Shown piece by piece: positions 32,952 to 42,156 of a DNA stretch of 64,000 bases. Numbering within the stretch: the stretch's first letter is position 1; each line of letters opens with the position of its first letter. Position numbers and translations under genes: made by a program. Under the pieces are notes generated by a model. That model searched no databases. It saw only the letters and a program-made list of their open reading frames with translations, and was not told the origin of the DNA. The DNA is from Flaviflexus massiliensis (GTDB taxonomy: Bacteria > Actinomycetota > Actinomycetes > Actinomycetales > Actinomycetaceae): positions 124,001 to 188,000 of the forward strand of contig NZ_LN831057.1 of the NCBI RefSeq assembly GCF_001375495.1, read 5' to 3'.

Positions 32952-33322
32952 TTAGTTGACGTGGGGGTTAAGGGAGGCTATTTCTCGCAGTAGCCTCTCA
33001 GCACCTGTGTCCTGACCAAGCTCGGCAAGCTTCTTCGCCATGGCCACGCGCCCATCAATTTCAATGATGACAAGCCGATGTATTTCATCGGGGAGAGGGT
33101 GCGCCGGGCTACTTCTGACGATCCAATGCCAGCGCTTGCACCGGCCACGTGCTCACCAGCAACCAAGCTGGAGTTCTCTGCAGCAGGAACCGATTCGGCA
33201 TTACCGATGGCGGAGAGAGCTGAGCGCAGGTCCGCGACAGCATCCTGATTGGATGCCTTCATCGCATCCTTCAGCCCGCCACTCAAGGCACTACGCACCG
33301 CCGCGGCATTCGTGAAATCCAT
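32952..33322 (-). pseudogene. GatB/YqeY-like protein with a one-base frameshift
   Basis: Starts at the ATG at 33322 behind GGAGGA. The first frame gives LKDAMKASNQDAVADLRSAL, AIGNAESVP and SSEVARRTLSP, all typical of the YqeY/GatB-C-terminal family. At the GGGG run 33090-33093 (CCCC on the coding strand) one base is missing: the continuation DEIHRLVIIEIDGRVAMAKK to the stop at 32952-32954 lies in the next frame. Adding one base gives 124 codons. Unrepaired, the product ends at 32978 with a wrong tail of about 36 residues. YqeY proteins resemble the tRNA-binding tail of GatB; the function is unclear. It could be a real mutation or a homopolymer error. Confidence 0.85.
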
Positions 33323-33416
33323 GGGCTCCTCCGAAGAACCTGCTGACCGAACCAGACTAGCCGAGGACGAGTTGCAACTGGTGAGTGGGAGATCCTGACG
33401 TTCTCTCACCCAGTCT

Positions 33417-34649
33417 TCAGCAGTCGACGCAGGCGCGGTCGCTTTCTGGGGCGGGAGTGCTGGTCTCTGTGGAGAACGTGGGGATGTGGCTGTTGCGGTT
33501 GAGGATGAGAGCGATGACGAGAATGACCGTGCCGGCGAGAGCAAGCAGAACGCCGATTGCTGCCGGTGCACGGTATCCCCAACCTGCCGTGACAACGAGA
33601 CCACCCAGGTAGGCACCCAGAGCATTGGCTGCGTTAAAGGCGGCGTGGTTCATTGCCGCGCTCATGTTCGGAGCATCCGAAGCTGCCCGGAGCAGGCGTG
33701 CCTGTAGGCCGGTGGTAAAGAGGCTCATGGCGATGGCGTTGAGGAACATGAGGGGAAGAACGACGTACCAGATGTGCATGAATGCGGCCATGAGCGACAG
33801 GATGATCGCCATGCCCAGCACACCCGCGAGCGCGGACTTGTCGATCGAGCGGTCAATGCAGGGACCCGCCACGAGCGATCCCACGGTCATGCCGCACCCG
33901 TAGAGAACGAGAACCCACGGCAGGTACTGTTCCGGGATCATCGCAACCTCGGTCATGGTGGGCGTGATGTAGGTGTAGAACGCGAACGAGCCACCAAAGC
34001 CAACGGCACCGGCAAGGAGCGGCACCCACACCTGGGTGCGGGTGATGGACTTCAGTTCAGCGCGAGCGGACGACGATTTTGACGCAGGTACGGGAGGGAG
34101 GAAGCGGAGCAAGGCAAGGATGGTGAGGATGCCGATGCCGGCGATGATGACGTATGCCCATCGCCATCCAAAACTCGAACCGATCCAGGTCGCGGCGGGC
34201 ACGCCGATGATGTTGGCGATCGTGAGTCCAAGCATGGTGCGTGCCATGGCGGTGCCGCGCTTCTCGGGCCTCACAAGGCTGGCTGCGATAATAGCGGCAA
34301 TGCCGAGTGTGATGCCGTGGGGGAGGCCGGTCAGGAACCTAGCCGCAAGCAGGGAGGGCAGGTCCTGTGCAAAGACGGTCAGGATGTTCCCGACGGAGAA
34401 GAGAATTGCTGCCCAGATAAGCAGGTTCTTTCGGTCCATTTTGCTCGTTACTGCGGTCAGCAGGGGAGCTCCAACAACAACACCGATCGCATATGCGCTG
34501 ACGGCCCAGCCTGCCTGCGGATTGGTCACGCCAAGATCGGTTGCGATCCAGGGGATGAGGCTCATGGAAGCGAACTCGGTCGTTCCCACAGCAAAACCAC
34601 CGGCTGCGAGTGCCGTGAGAGCCAGGGGGACTGAGCGTGCTGAGGGCAT
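33417..34649 (-). CDS. MFS transporter (DHA1-type, AraJ/PbuE-like)
   Basis: 410 residues from the ATG at 34649 (MPSARSVPLALTALAAGGFA). The upstream TTG at 34712 adds an unlikely hydrophilic leader. Twelve membrane segments can be traced; GTTEFASMSLIPWIATDLGV in helix 1-2 and the loop MDRKNLLIWAAILF are typical of the DHA1 drug or sugar efflux group (AraJ, PbuE, NepI). It exports a small molecule by proton antiport; the substrate is unknown. The YqeY-like gene follows 94 bases downstream on the same strand. Confidence 0.88.
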   Translation of the reverse strand: MPSARSVPLALTALAAGGFAVGTTEFASMSLIPWIATDLGVTNPQAGWAVSAYAIGVVVGAPLLTAVTSKMDRKNLLIWAAILFSVGNILTVFAQDLPSLLAARFLTGLPHGITLGIAAIIAASLVRPEKRGTAMARTMLGLTIANIIGVPAATWIGSSFGWRWAYVIIAGIGILTILALLRFLPPVPASKSSSARAELKSITRTQVWVPLLAGAVGFGGSFAFYTYITPTMTEVAMIPEQYLPWVLVLYGCGMTVGSLVAGPCIDRSIDKSALAGVLGMAIILSLMAAFMHIWYVVLPLMFLNAIAMSLFTTGLQARLLRAASDAPNMSAAMNHAAFNAANALGAYLGGLVVTAGWGYRAPAAIGVLLALAGTVILVIALILNRNSHIPTFSTETSTPAPESDRACVDC

Positions 34650-34917
34650 GAGTGGTCCAATCAAAGACGTCGTTGAAGGGGGAGCAACCCGGTCCGGAAT
34701 GGCCCGCACCAAAACGGTTGCCCTTAAGAGTATGACTTTAGCCCTTTCGTTGGGAAGAACTGCCCGTCAAGTGGTGACACGATTCATCAGACATTGAGCT
34801 CTTCGATCATCCGACCATCCTGCTCGGAAAGACTGATCGTTAACCCTTTGCGAACGTATTCTCCAAAATGGTCCGGAAATCAGAAAGTATCGGATATGAC
34901 TTTCTATGAAGCGTGAA

Positions 34918-36450
34918 TTACGGCTCGCTCGCCATTGCGAGCATCTCAGTCACGAGTGCCTCGGCCACGGGCGCGGGTAGGGCCTCGATGATGGCCATGA
35001 GCGGAGCCATCTTTTGTGGAGTCCGCTCATGGCTGCCAGCAAACTTCAAAAGGAATCGGCACGTGGAGGGGCTTGGGCGATTTCCGTTCTTCCAGATCCA
35101 TCCCGCGATCCGTCCCAATGCCGTGGCCTGGTGTGGTTTCTTGCCTTGCACGTTATGTGCCGCGGAAATTAGCGCGGCGGTGAGCTCGGGGACGAGCTTC
35201 TCGGTCACGGGAGTGATGGTGAGGTGGACGCTGCGTGGCAGGATCGTGCCGTCCGCCTGCACATATCCGGGCTGGTGCTGGATCTGGAATCCGGCCTTCG
35301 TCACGTCATCCGCCAGTCGGTGCGGATCTACCCACCGGCCCGATGGTACGGAGGTATCGGCGATGAGGGCGAGGGCAGGCCCTGTGGGGTGGCCCCAGAC
35401 GGTGAGGCCCTCGATGCTGTCCACCGCCTGCCGCAGGGCATTGACCGATCGTTGGCAGGAGGTTGCCCCTTCGGCGTAGCCTTCTTCTCCCAAATAGGAC
35501 GTCACGGCCCAGGCCGCTGCGAGAGGTGAGGCGGATTTGGACCCGAGGAACGTGGGGTCAACTACGGGGTAGGCGGGCCACGAGGTGGTGGCAAAGAACT
35601 GCCGGCGATGCCGCTTTCTGCCGCGGTGTAGAAGAACGGAAACACCCTTGGGTGCGTACCCGTACTTGTGGAAGTCCGCCCCGAGACCGGTGACTCCGGG
35701 GACCCGGAAGTCCCACTTCGGTGCGCCTTGCCACCAGGGCAGGATGAGCCCGCCAAAGCAGGCATCCACATGCAGGGAGATTCCCCTCTTCTCGGTGTGG
35801 TGAGCAATCTGCTCAATCGGGTCGATTACACCTGTGGGATAGGCGGGGGAGGACATGACCACGAGGGCAACGTCATCCCCCAGTCGCACAATGATGTCCT
35901 GCGGGTCCACGGATCCATCGGGGCGCACGGGAACCGGATCCCAGGCCATGTCGTAAATTCTTGCCGCCTTTTGGAAGGCAGCGTGAACCGTTGACGTTGT
36001 GACCAGTCGTGGAGTTCTCTCATCGTTCGGGTGCTCTGCACGCCACAGGTCTCGTGCCGTGCCAACGGCAAGGAGGCAGGACTCGGTGCCGCCGGAGGCG
36101 ATGGATCCCGAGACCTTCTTCGGCGTTCCTCCGGTGATCTGAACAGCGAAGCGCAGGAGGTCGCGTTCCATGGCGGCGATGGAGGTGAAGGTGAGGGGGT
36201 CGAGGCCGTTGAGCGGTCTCGCCATCTCCATCGCCCGCCCCGCCAATGCATCAAGTGAATCGCTTCCGTGGTCGTACACATAGGAGAGGACCCGCCCACC
36301 ATGTGTGGGAGCATCCCCCTGACGTAGCCGCGCGAGCTCCTCGATGATCGCGGCTCCCCAAGCATCAAGCCTTGAGGCACTTGTGGGATGATCGGTGCCT
36401 TCGGTGGAATGATCAGTGCCTTCCTTCGGGGCGTTTTTGCTATGCGTCAC
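34918..36450 (-). CDS. PLP-dependent lyase/decarboxylase, sphingosine-1-phosphate-lyase-like
   Basis: 510 residues, fold type I group II decarboxylase family. SGSIASGGTESCLLAV (about 114-129), SSPAYPTGVIDPI, the cofactor Asp in HVDACFGGLILPWW (about 227-240) and the PLP lysine in DFHKYGYAPKGVSVLL (Lys262). The HKYGYAPKG motif and HVDACFGG are characteristic of sphingosine-1-phosphate lyases rather than of glutamate decarboxylases (from memory of the families). A C-terminal extension after about residue 420 is not recognised. The N-terminus is hydrophilic with a repeated GTDH. It overlaps the upstream MFS_2 gene by 11 bases, so they form an operon; the substrate may be a phosphorylated amino-alcohol or an amino acid. 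Confidence 0.8.
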   Translation of the reverse strand: MTHSKNAPKEGTDHSTEGTDHPTSASRLDAWGAAIIEELARLRQGDAPTHGGRVLSYVYDHGSDSLDALAGRAMEMARPLNGLDPLTFTSIAAMERDLLRFAVQITGGTPKKVSGSIASGGTESCLLAVGTARDLWRAEHPNDERTPRLVTTSTVHAAFQKAARIYDMAWDPVPVRPDGSVDPQDIIVRLGDDVALVVMSSPAYPTGVIDPIEQIAHHTEKRGISLHVDACFGGLILPWWQGAPKWDFRVPGVTGLGADFHKYGYAPKGVSVLLHRGRKRHRRQFFATTSWPAYPVVDPTFLGSKSASPLAAAWAVTSYLGEEGYAEGATSCQRSVNALRQAVDSIEGLTVWGHPTGPALALIADTSVPSGRWVDPHRLADDVTKAGFQIQHQPGYVQADGTILPRSVHLTITPVTEKLVPELTAALISAAHNVQGKKPHQATALGRIAGWIWKNGNRPSPSTCRFLLKFAGSHERTPQKMAPLMAIIEALPAPVAEALVTEMLAMASEP

Positions 36451-37786
36451 GATCGATGTCCTCCTGGCGTAGGCGATAGCGGGTGAGGGTCACGAGGCTG
36501 ATGATCATGAGGATCGCGGGGAGAAGGCTGAAGGTGAGGGCAATCCCGGTGATCGCGGAATCCGGTTGCACAACCGTGTCGAGAGTAGTCGACCCGATGT
36601 ACCCGGTCAGCGCCATGACAATCGTCAAGACCGTGGTGCCGAGGGCCATTCCCGTTGTTTCGCCTGCCGTCCAGACGCCACCAAAGATGCCCGCTCGATC
36701 GACTCCCCGCCTCGAATCGACAGCGATCACGTCGGGCAGCATCGCGATTGGGAGTGTCTGCATCCCCGCATAGGCACTACCCGCCACCGCGACCGGGGCA
36801 ACGATCCAGTAGCCGGGCCAGAAGACCAGAGAAACCAGGCAGAGGGTCGCGAGGAGAAAGGTGATCGAGGAGAAGGCAAAGGCGCGTTCCTTGCCGATCC
36901 GATCAGCAACCTTCTTCCACACGGGAGCAAACAGGAGTGCTGGACCGATGAGGCACACGAACAGGATGGTGACAGCCCCTTCGTCGTGCAGAATCCACCT
37001 CGCAACATACTGAGCGCCTGCCAACATCAAACCCGTCGTCAGCGCCTGGATAACAAAGGTGGTGAGCAGGGCACGGAAGGGCTGGCTGTCCTTGAAGGCA
37101 AGGTACCCGCCACGGTAGTAGGAGACGATCGGTTCCCTGGGAGCCGGGGAGGTTGGTTGGTCTTTCGGGACGATCGTGACCGCAATCAAGGTTCCTGCGA
37201 AGAGGAGGATGGCGGAGACCGCTCCCATCATGAAATAGCCAAGATAGAGGGAGCCGAACATGCCCCGAATCTCGGGACCGCCGCCACCAAACAGTAGGAT
37301 CGAAAAGGTTAGCACCACCACCCGCCAACTAATGAGCCGGGTCCGCTCCACATACTTCGACGTCAGTTCGGCGGGTAGGGCGATGTAGGGGACCTGGAAG
37401 AGCGAAAAGCAGGTGGCTGCAAGTAGGAAGGCAACGAATACCCAGGTGCCCGACCAGAACGGGGACAGTCCCGCCGGGACCGCAAACGTCGCCAGAAAGG
37501 ACAGCGGTAGCCCGATGACACCGGCGATCATGGGGCCTCTACGCGAACCCTTCTCTTTCAGGACTCGATCCGACAGGCCTCCGATGACAGGGTCGATCAC
37601 GACATCCCACACCTTGGCCATCGTGATCATGAAACCGGCCGCGAGCGCAACCACCCCGAGAGTGTCCGTTCGGTAATAGACCAGAACGAGACCCGGGAGA
37701 GTTGAGAAGCCCCCGGTCGCGAGAGACCCGGCAGCGTATCTGGTAATAACCTTCCGAGAAAGCTGCTCCCTTGCAGTGTTTCTCAT
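36440..37786 (-). CDS. MFS_2 / GPH-type cation symporter
   Basis: 448 residues and about 12 membrane segments. The early motif VWDVVIDPVIGGLSDR with RRGPMI shortly after is the signature of the glycoside-pentoside-hexuronide:cation symporter family (MelB type), which also includes the animal MFSD2 lysolipid carriers. It is co-transcribed with the PLP lyase that follows (11-base overlap), which suggests that it moves that enzyme's substrate or product. Sugar transport remains equally possible from sequence alone. Confidence 0.85.
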   Translation of the reverse strand: MRNTAREQLSRKVITRYAAGSLATGGFSTLPGLVLVYYRTDTLGVVALAAGFMITMAKVWDVVIDPVIGGLSDRVLKEKGSRRGPMIAGVIGLPLSFLATFAVPAGLSPFWSGTWVFVAFLLAATCFSLFQVPYIALPAELTSKYVERTRLISWRVVVLTFSILLFGGGGPEIRGMFGSLYLGYFMMGAVSAILLFAGTLIAVTIVPKDQPTSPAPREPIVSYYRGGYLAFKDSQPFRALLTTFVIQALTTGLMLAGAQYVARWILHDEGAVTILFVCLIGPALLFAPVWKKVADRIGKERAFAFSSITFLLATLCLVSLVFWPGYWIVAPVAVAGSAYAGMQTLPIAMLPDVIAVDSRRGVDRAGIFGGVWTAGETTGMALGTTVLTIVMALTGYIGSTTLDTVVQPDSAITGIALTFSLLPAILMIISLVTLTRYRLRQEDIDRDA

Positions 37787-37904
37787 CGCCCCATCCTAGA
37801 CCGCAAACCACCCCTCTGTAGCCGAACACAATGAGAGATCATCTCGATCCAGACGACCCTGGCTACCACACGGTAGTGACCAGGGAAATTACCCGGCAAT
37901 ACGG

Positions 37905-37932
37905 TTCTGCCCCCGATTATTCGGGGGCAGAA
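37905..37932 (-). terminator. Terminator of the ABC exporter operon
   Basis: TTCTGCCCCCGA and TCGGGGGCAGAA form a perfect 12-base stem with loop TTAT, 18 bases past the stop of the minus-strand ABC gene. Confidence 0.85.
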
Positions 37933-37950
37933 TGCGTGAGTTACTCGGTC

Positions 37951-39696
37951 CTAGCGCTCGCGGTGCCAGGTTTCCCAGAGCTGGGCATAGGGCCCACCCG
38001 CTTCGACAAGTTCGTCGTGGGTGCCGAGCTCGCTGATGAGCCCATCCTCGATGACGGCGACCCGGTCAGCGTCGTGTGCGGTGTAGAGGCGGTGGGCGAT
38101 GGCGATGACGGTGCGTCCCTCGAGAACCGCCGACAGGCTCGCTTCCAGGCTGCGAGCCGACCGCGGATCGATGAGCGAGGTGGCTTCGTCGAGGACGACC
38201 GTGTGTGGATTGAGGAGGACGAGGCGGGCGAGAGCTACCTGCTGCGCCTGGGCCGGGGTGAGAGTCTTGGCTCCCGAACCGACCTCGGTTTCGATGCCGT
38301 TCTCGAGGCTGTTCACCCAGCTGAGTGCATCAACCGATGCAAGTGCGTCAAAGAGTTCCTGGTCGGTGGCATCCGCTTTCGCGAGCCGTAGATTGTGAGC
38401 GAGGGAACCAACGAACACGTGGTGTTCCTGGGTGACGAGAGCAACCTGACTTCGCAGCTCATCTTCCGTCAGGTCTACAAGATTGACGCCGCCAACCGTG
38501 ACGGAGCCGCCCGTGGGCGGGTGGATGCCGGCGAGCATGCGACCAAAAGTGGATTTGCCGGCACCGGAGGGACCGACGATGGCGAGGCGCTCGCCCGGGA
38601 CAAGATCGAGATTGATGCCCTTGAGAACGTCCTTCCCCTCCCGGTAGGCGTACCGCACGTCTTTCGCGACCAGCCGGTCACCGACCGGGTGTGCACCGGT
38701 GGCGGTGCGGTCGTTGGGGACGAGACGGACGCCAACGATACGGGCGAGCGATACGGATGCAACCTGGAGTTCGTCGAGCCACATGAGGAACTCGGTGAGC
38801 GGGTTACGCAACTGTGCCGTGTAGAGCGCAACGGTGGTCACCATGCCGATCGACACGAGATCGAGGTGAATGAGGTGAGCACCCCACACAACGGCGACGG
38901 CGGTCGGAAGTGCACACCCAAGTAGCAGGAAGAAAAATAGTTCCATGCGGAGCTTCGCTGCCCGTGCCTCGGAATCCCACGCATCGTGACCGAGTACGGA
39001 TCGCATGCGGGTCCGGCGTGCCTCACCAAGATCCATCGCATCGATTGTGCCAACAAAGTCAACGGATTCTGCCACGACGGAGTTCATGCCCGCCCAGGCC
39101 TGCGCCTGCCACAGGTAGGTGGGGCGGGCCCTGCGCAGGTAGCGCCTGGCGGACAGGAAGATGAACGGGACGCCGACGAGCAGGGAGAGGGCGACGAGTG
39201 GGGAGGCCGCCACCGCCATCGCCACTGTCACAAGGATCGTGATCGCGGAGGTGATGATGGCGGGCAGGCCGAAGCGGACCACCCACTGGATGCGATCAAC
39301 ATCGTTCGTGGTGCGGGACAGGAGATCTCCCGTACCGGCTGATTCGACCGTTGACAGGGGTAGGGCCGTGACCGAGCTGAGGAACTCTTCTCGAATCTCC
39401 GCAAAAACCTGTTCGCCCAGGATCCTGGTTCGCAGCTGCACTTCTCGGGTGAGGAACGAGTAGAGCAGGTAGGCGGCCACGACCACGATGATTGCGGTGT
39501 TGACGTAGGAGTGTGTCGTCCCGCCAACGACCGCATCGACGAGCTTGCCGACGATGAAGGGGACGATGAGGGCACTGACGGAGGCCAGGGCGTGAATGAT
39601 GACGATCGCGAAGAACCGCCACCGGTGGCGGGTAATGATTTCCTTCGCGTAGGACACCACCTGGTGGTTGTCCGCAATGGGTAATACCTGGTTCAT
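37951..39696 (-). CDS. ABC exporter half, catalytic-Walker subunit
   Basis: 581 residues: N-terminal type-1 ABC exporter membrane domain (six helices, residues about 25-320) and C-terminal ATPase domain. Walker A is intact (GPSGAGKST, about 375-383), the Q-loop is LVTQEHHVF, and Walker B with Glu is VVLDEATSLID, with the H-loop AIAHRL. The signature is degenerate: LTPAQAQQVALARL in place of LSGGQ. It pairs with the next gene (4-base overlap), whose defects are complementary. A multidrug, lipid or peptide exporter; substrate unknown. Confidence 0.92.
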   Translation of the reverse strand: MNQVLPIADNHQVVSYAKEIITRHRWRFFAIVIIHALASVSALIVPFIVGKLVDAVVGGTTHSYVNTAIIVVVAAYLLYSFLTREVQLRTRILGEQVFAEIREEFLSSVTALPLSTVESAGTGDLLSRTTNDVDRIQWVVRFGLPAIITSAITILVTVAMAVAASPLVALSLLVGVPFIFLSARRYLRRARPTYLWQAQAWAGMNSVVAESVDFVGTIDAMDLGEARRTRMRSVLGHDAWDSEARAAKLRMELFFFLLLGCALPTAVAVVWGAHLIHLDLVSIGMVTTVALYTAQLRNPLTEFLMWLDELQVASVSLARIVGVRLVPNDRTATGAHPVGDRLVAKDVRYAYREGKDVLKGINLDLVPGERLAIVGPSGAGKSTFGRMLAGIHPPTGGSVTVGGVNLVDLTEDELRSQVALVTQEHHVFVGSLAHNLRLAKADATDQELFDALASVDALSWVNSLENGIETEVGSGAKTLTPAQAQQVALARLVLLNPHTVVLDEATSLIDPRSARSLEASLSAVLEGRTVIAIAHRLYTAHDADRVAVIEDGLISELGTHDELVEAGGPYAQLWETWHRER

Positions 39697-41525
39697 GATT
39701 CCTCACCGGTTTGGCGGGTGATAACCCACTCGTAACGCTGTGCTGCCGGATCTCCCGCGCTCGCGCGTGCGAGCAGCTCATCGTGGGAGCCGCGGATGAC
39801 CTCGCGCCCTTCCTCCACAAGGATGACCTCGTCCACCCGGTTGAGGATCAGTGGGGAACCGGACGTGATGATGGTCGTCAGTCCCTTCCTGCGCTCCGTC
39901 AGGCGCTGAGCGATCCTGTCCTCCGTGTGCGAGTCCACGGCCGAGGTTGGTTCCACGAGAATGAGAACCGGGGGAGACTGCAGGATCGCCCGAGCAAGCG
40001 CGGACCTTTGGCGTTGCCCACCGGACAGGGAACGAGCCTTCTCGGTCACCTCGCCCGAGAGGGAGCCATCGAGTGAGGAGAGCACATCGTGACTATCTGC
40101 CGTCATGAGAGCCGACAGGATCTCGTCATCCCGCTCCTCATTGGGAACATTCTCCGCGAGGGCTTCTGGACCAAAAACTTCCGCACGAGCCTTCGCGAGC
40201 GGGCGATCCACGATCGTATACGGCGTTGCTGCGTCAATGACGGAACGGAACTGGCCACCAAACAGCTCCGGGGTGGCCCGTGCAAGAAGAATATTGTGAC
40301 GGACCTGATTGAGAGGCAGATCCCGCACGTCAGTACCCGAAATCGTGACGTCAGCACGCTCGTCATCGATGCGGGCCAGGCGCTCCGCAAGCTCAGCGGT
40401 CTGCTGGGTCGCGGACGAAACGAGGGCGGTGGCAATACCGGGAGTGAAGGCTATGCCGGTTTCTTGATCAACAATCTCGCCGAAGAACGGATTGGCGGCA
40501 GGTCCTGAACCGGTCGATACCTCTGCGCCAGCACCCTGCTCTGGATGACGGGGGTCCGATTCGGAGGCGATACGCTCGTCGAGGGTGCCGGAGATCGGCT
40601 GGATGAGAAAGATGTTGAACATCTTCCTCGCACCCACGCGGGCACGGCCGAACTGGGTGACGACCATCATGACAATTTGGATGGGACGCACCAGGTAGAC
40701 CGTGAGACCAAAGAGCGCAGTGAACTGGCCAATGGTCAGATCCCCATCCATCGCCAGCCTTGCGCCCTGCCAGAGGACGAAGGCGGTGAAGATGCCGGGG
40801 ATGAGGATCTGCAGCCCGTCGATCCACGACTGGAGGCGAGCAACCGCATTGCCTGCCGTCCGCACCTTCTGGGACTGTTCCGCATAGCGTTTGGCGAACT
40901 GCTCCTCGCCACCAATGCCGCGCAGCACACGCAGGCCCGCGACCGTGTCCGCGCCGAGGGCCGTCAGTTTGCCCTGCTCGTCACGCTGGATCTGCTGACG
41001 GTTCTGCAGGGGCTTAATGAGGAGAGAGGCAGCGAAGGTGATGATGGGGATGCCAATCATGACAACCATGCCCAGCCCCACATGCTGATTCAGCAGCACG
41101 ATGCCGACCGTGAGGAAGGCGAAGATGCCGCCGATGAGGCGGGGGATGAACTCGACGAGATTGCCCACGTGCTCGGCGTCGCTCATCGCCGTCGCCACCA
41201 CTTCACCGCTCGACTTGGTGCGGAGCACTGCCGGGCCGGTCCGGGTGACGTGATTGTGGATCTGGGTGATGGATCGCAGAGCGGTCCTCATCCACGCCAG
41301 GATCTCAAAACCGTGACCGAGTGCCATGCTTCCCGCCTGGACGATGGCGAGAACTGCGAGCCAAGCCGCGGCAATCCACACCCCGCTCGTCGCACCGTTC
41401 TTGATGCCCGAGTCGAGAGCGATGCCGAGAACGACGGGAGTGATGGCACCAACGACTTCTTGGACGGTGCGGCTGATGGTCCCGATCGCCAGCTCCTTTT
41501 TTGAGGAGGTGATGAGATCGGACAT
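39693..41525 (-). CDS. ABC exporter half, degenerate-Walker subunit
   Basis: 610 residues from the ATG at 41525 (MSDLITSSKKELAIG); the longer frame to 41585 lacks support. The membrane domain is normal. In the ATPase domain the Walker A region reads GIATALVSSATQQ (about 360-372), with no GxxGxGKS/T. The Walker B aspartate is replaced (LILVEPTSAVD), yet the signature SLSGGQRQRSALARAI is perfect. So only one composite site of the heterodimer, Walker A of the partner plus this LSGGQ, can hydrolyse ATP. Such asymmetry is known for heterodimeric exporters (TM287/288, TAP), but here the Walker A is wholly lost. Confidence 0.9.
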   Translation of the reverse strand: MSDLITSSKKELAIGTISRTVQEVVGAITPVVLGIALDSGIKNGATSGVWIAAAWLAVLAIVQAGSMALGHGFEILAWMRTALRSITQIHNHVTRTGPAVLRTKSSGEVVATAMSDAEHVGNLVEFIPRLIGGIFAFLTVGIVLLNQHVGLGMVVMIGIPIITFAASLLIKPLQNRQQIQRDEQGKLTALGADTVAGLRVLRGIGGEEQFAKRYAEQSQKVRTAGNAVARLQSWIDGLQILIPGIFTAFVLWQGARLAMDGDLTIGQFTALFGLTVYLVRPIQIVMMVVTQFGRARVGARKMFNIFLIQPISGTLDERIASESDPRHPEQGAGAEVSTGSGPAANPFFGEIVDQETGIAFTPGIATALVSSATQQTAELAERLARIDDERADVTISGTDVRDLPLNQVRHNILLARATPELFGGQFRSVIDAATPYTIVDRPLAKARAEVFGPEALAENVPNEERDDEILSALMTADSHDVLSSLDGSLSGEVTEKARSLSGGQRQRSALARAILQSPPVLILVEPTSAVDSHTEDRIAQRLTERRKGLTTIITSGSPLILNRVDEVILVEEGREVIRGSHDELLARASAGDPAAQRYEWVITRQTGEES

Positions 41526-41682
41526 GATGGCTCGTGGCCGATGAGAAGGTAGGGGCTTATCTACAACCCCTGGAAACGAAAACACCGCGATAGCCTAGCG
41601 CGCGCGGGACGGAAGTGCCAATTACTGTTCTTGCCCCCTAGTATTGGGGATAGACAAATGGATTCAACGTAAAGGATGTGAC

Positions 41683-42150
41683 GTGGCCTCGAGCTTGCCC
41701 GATCCAACCGCTGAAGATGCGGAGCTCGCGCGCACGGCGCGCGAGAACGCGGCGAAAAAGTCCCAGCTCGCCATGACTTTCTACCGTGTCATGGCCTACA
41801 TCACCGGCTTCTGGCTGCTTCTTCTCGTGGTTGAGATGATTTTGAAGTATCTGGTCGATGTGAACGGCAATCACGCACCCGTGATCGGTACGTGGGTGGC
41901 GATCGTTCACGGCATGATTTACGTTGTGTACGTGCTGTCCGTCTTCAATCTGTGGTCGATTATGAGATGGAACTTTAGCCGTATGATTTATCTCATTATT
42001 GCCGGTGTGGTGCCCGTGCTGTCTTTCGTTCTCGAACGCCGGGCAGCATTCTGGTACCGAGAGGACCTCCCGGAGGCCCTCGACGCGGTGGAGAACCGCG
42101 CTCTTCGGCGCGCACAGATCCAACGCCTCAAGTCTGAGCGCGAAAGGTAG
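41683..42150 (+). CDS. DUF3817 family integral membrane protein
   Basis: 155 residues from the GTG at 41683 behind AAAGGA; an upstream TTG at 41644 is unlikely. The acidic N-terminus is followed by three to four membrane helices: FYRVMAYITGFWLLLLVVEM, WVAIVHGMIYVVYVLSVFNL and MIYLIIAGVVPVLSFVLERR. These fit DUF3817 (YdzA-like), which in actinobacteria often lies directly before guaA. Function unknown. The stop is 6 bases before guaA, so the two are co-transcribed. Confidence 0.85.
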   Translation: MASSLPDPTAEDAELARTARENAAKKSQLAMTFYRVMAYITGFWLLLLVVEMILKYLVDVNGNHAPVIGTWVAIVHGMIYVVYVLSVFNLWSIMRWNFSRMIYLIIAGVVPVLSFVLERRAAFWYREDLPEALDAVENRALRRAQIQRLKSERER

Positions 42151-42156
42151 GACACG

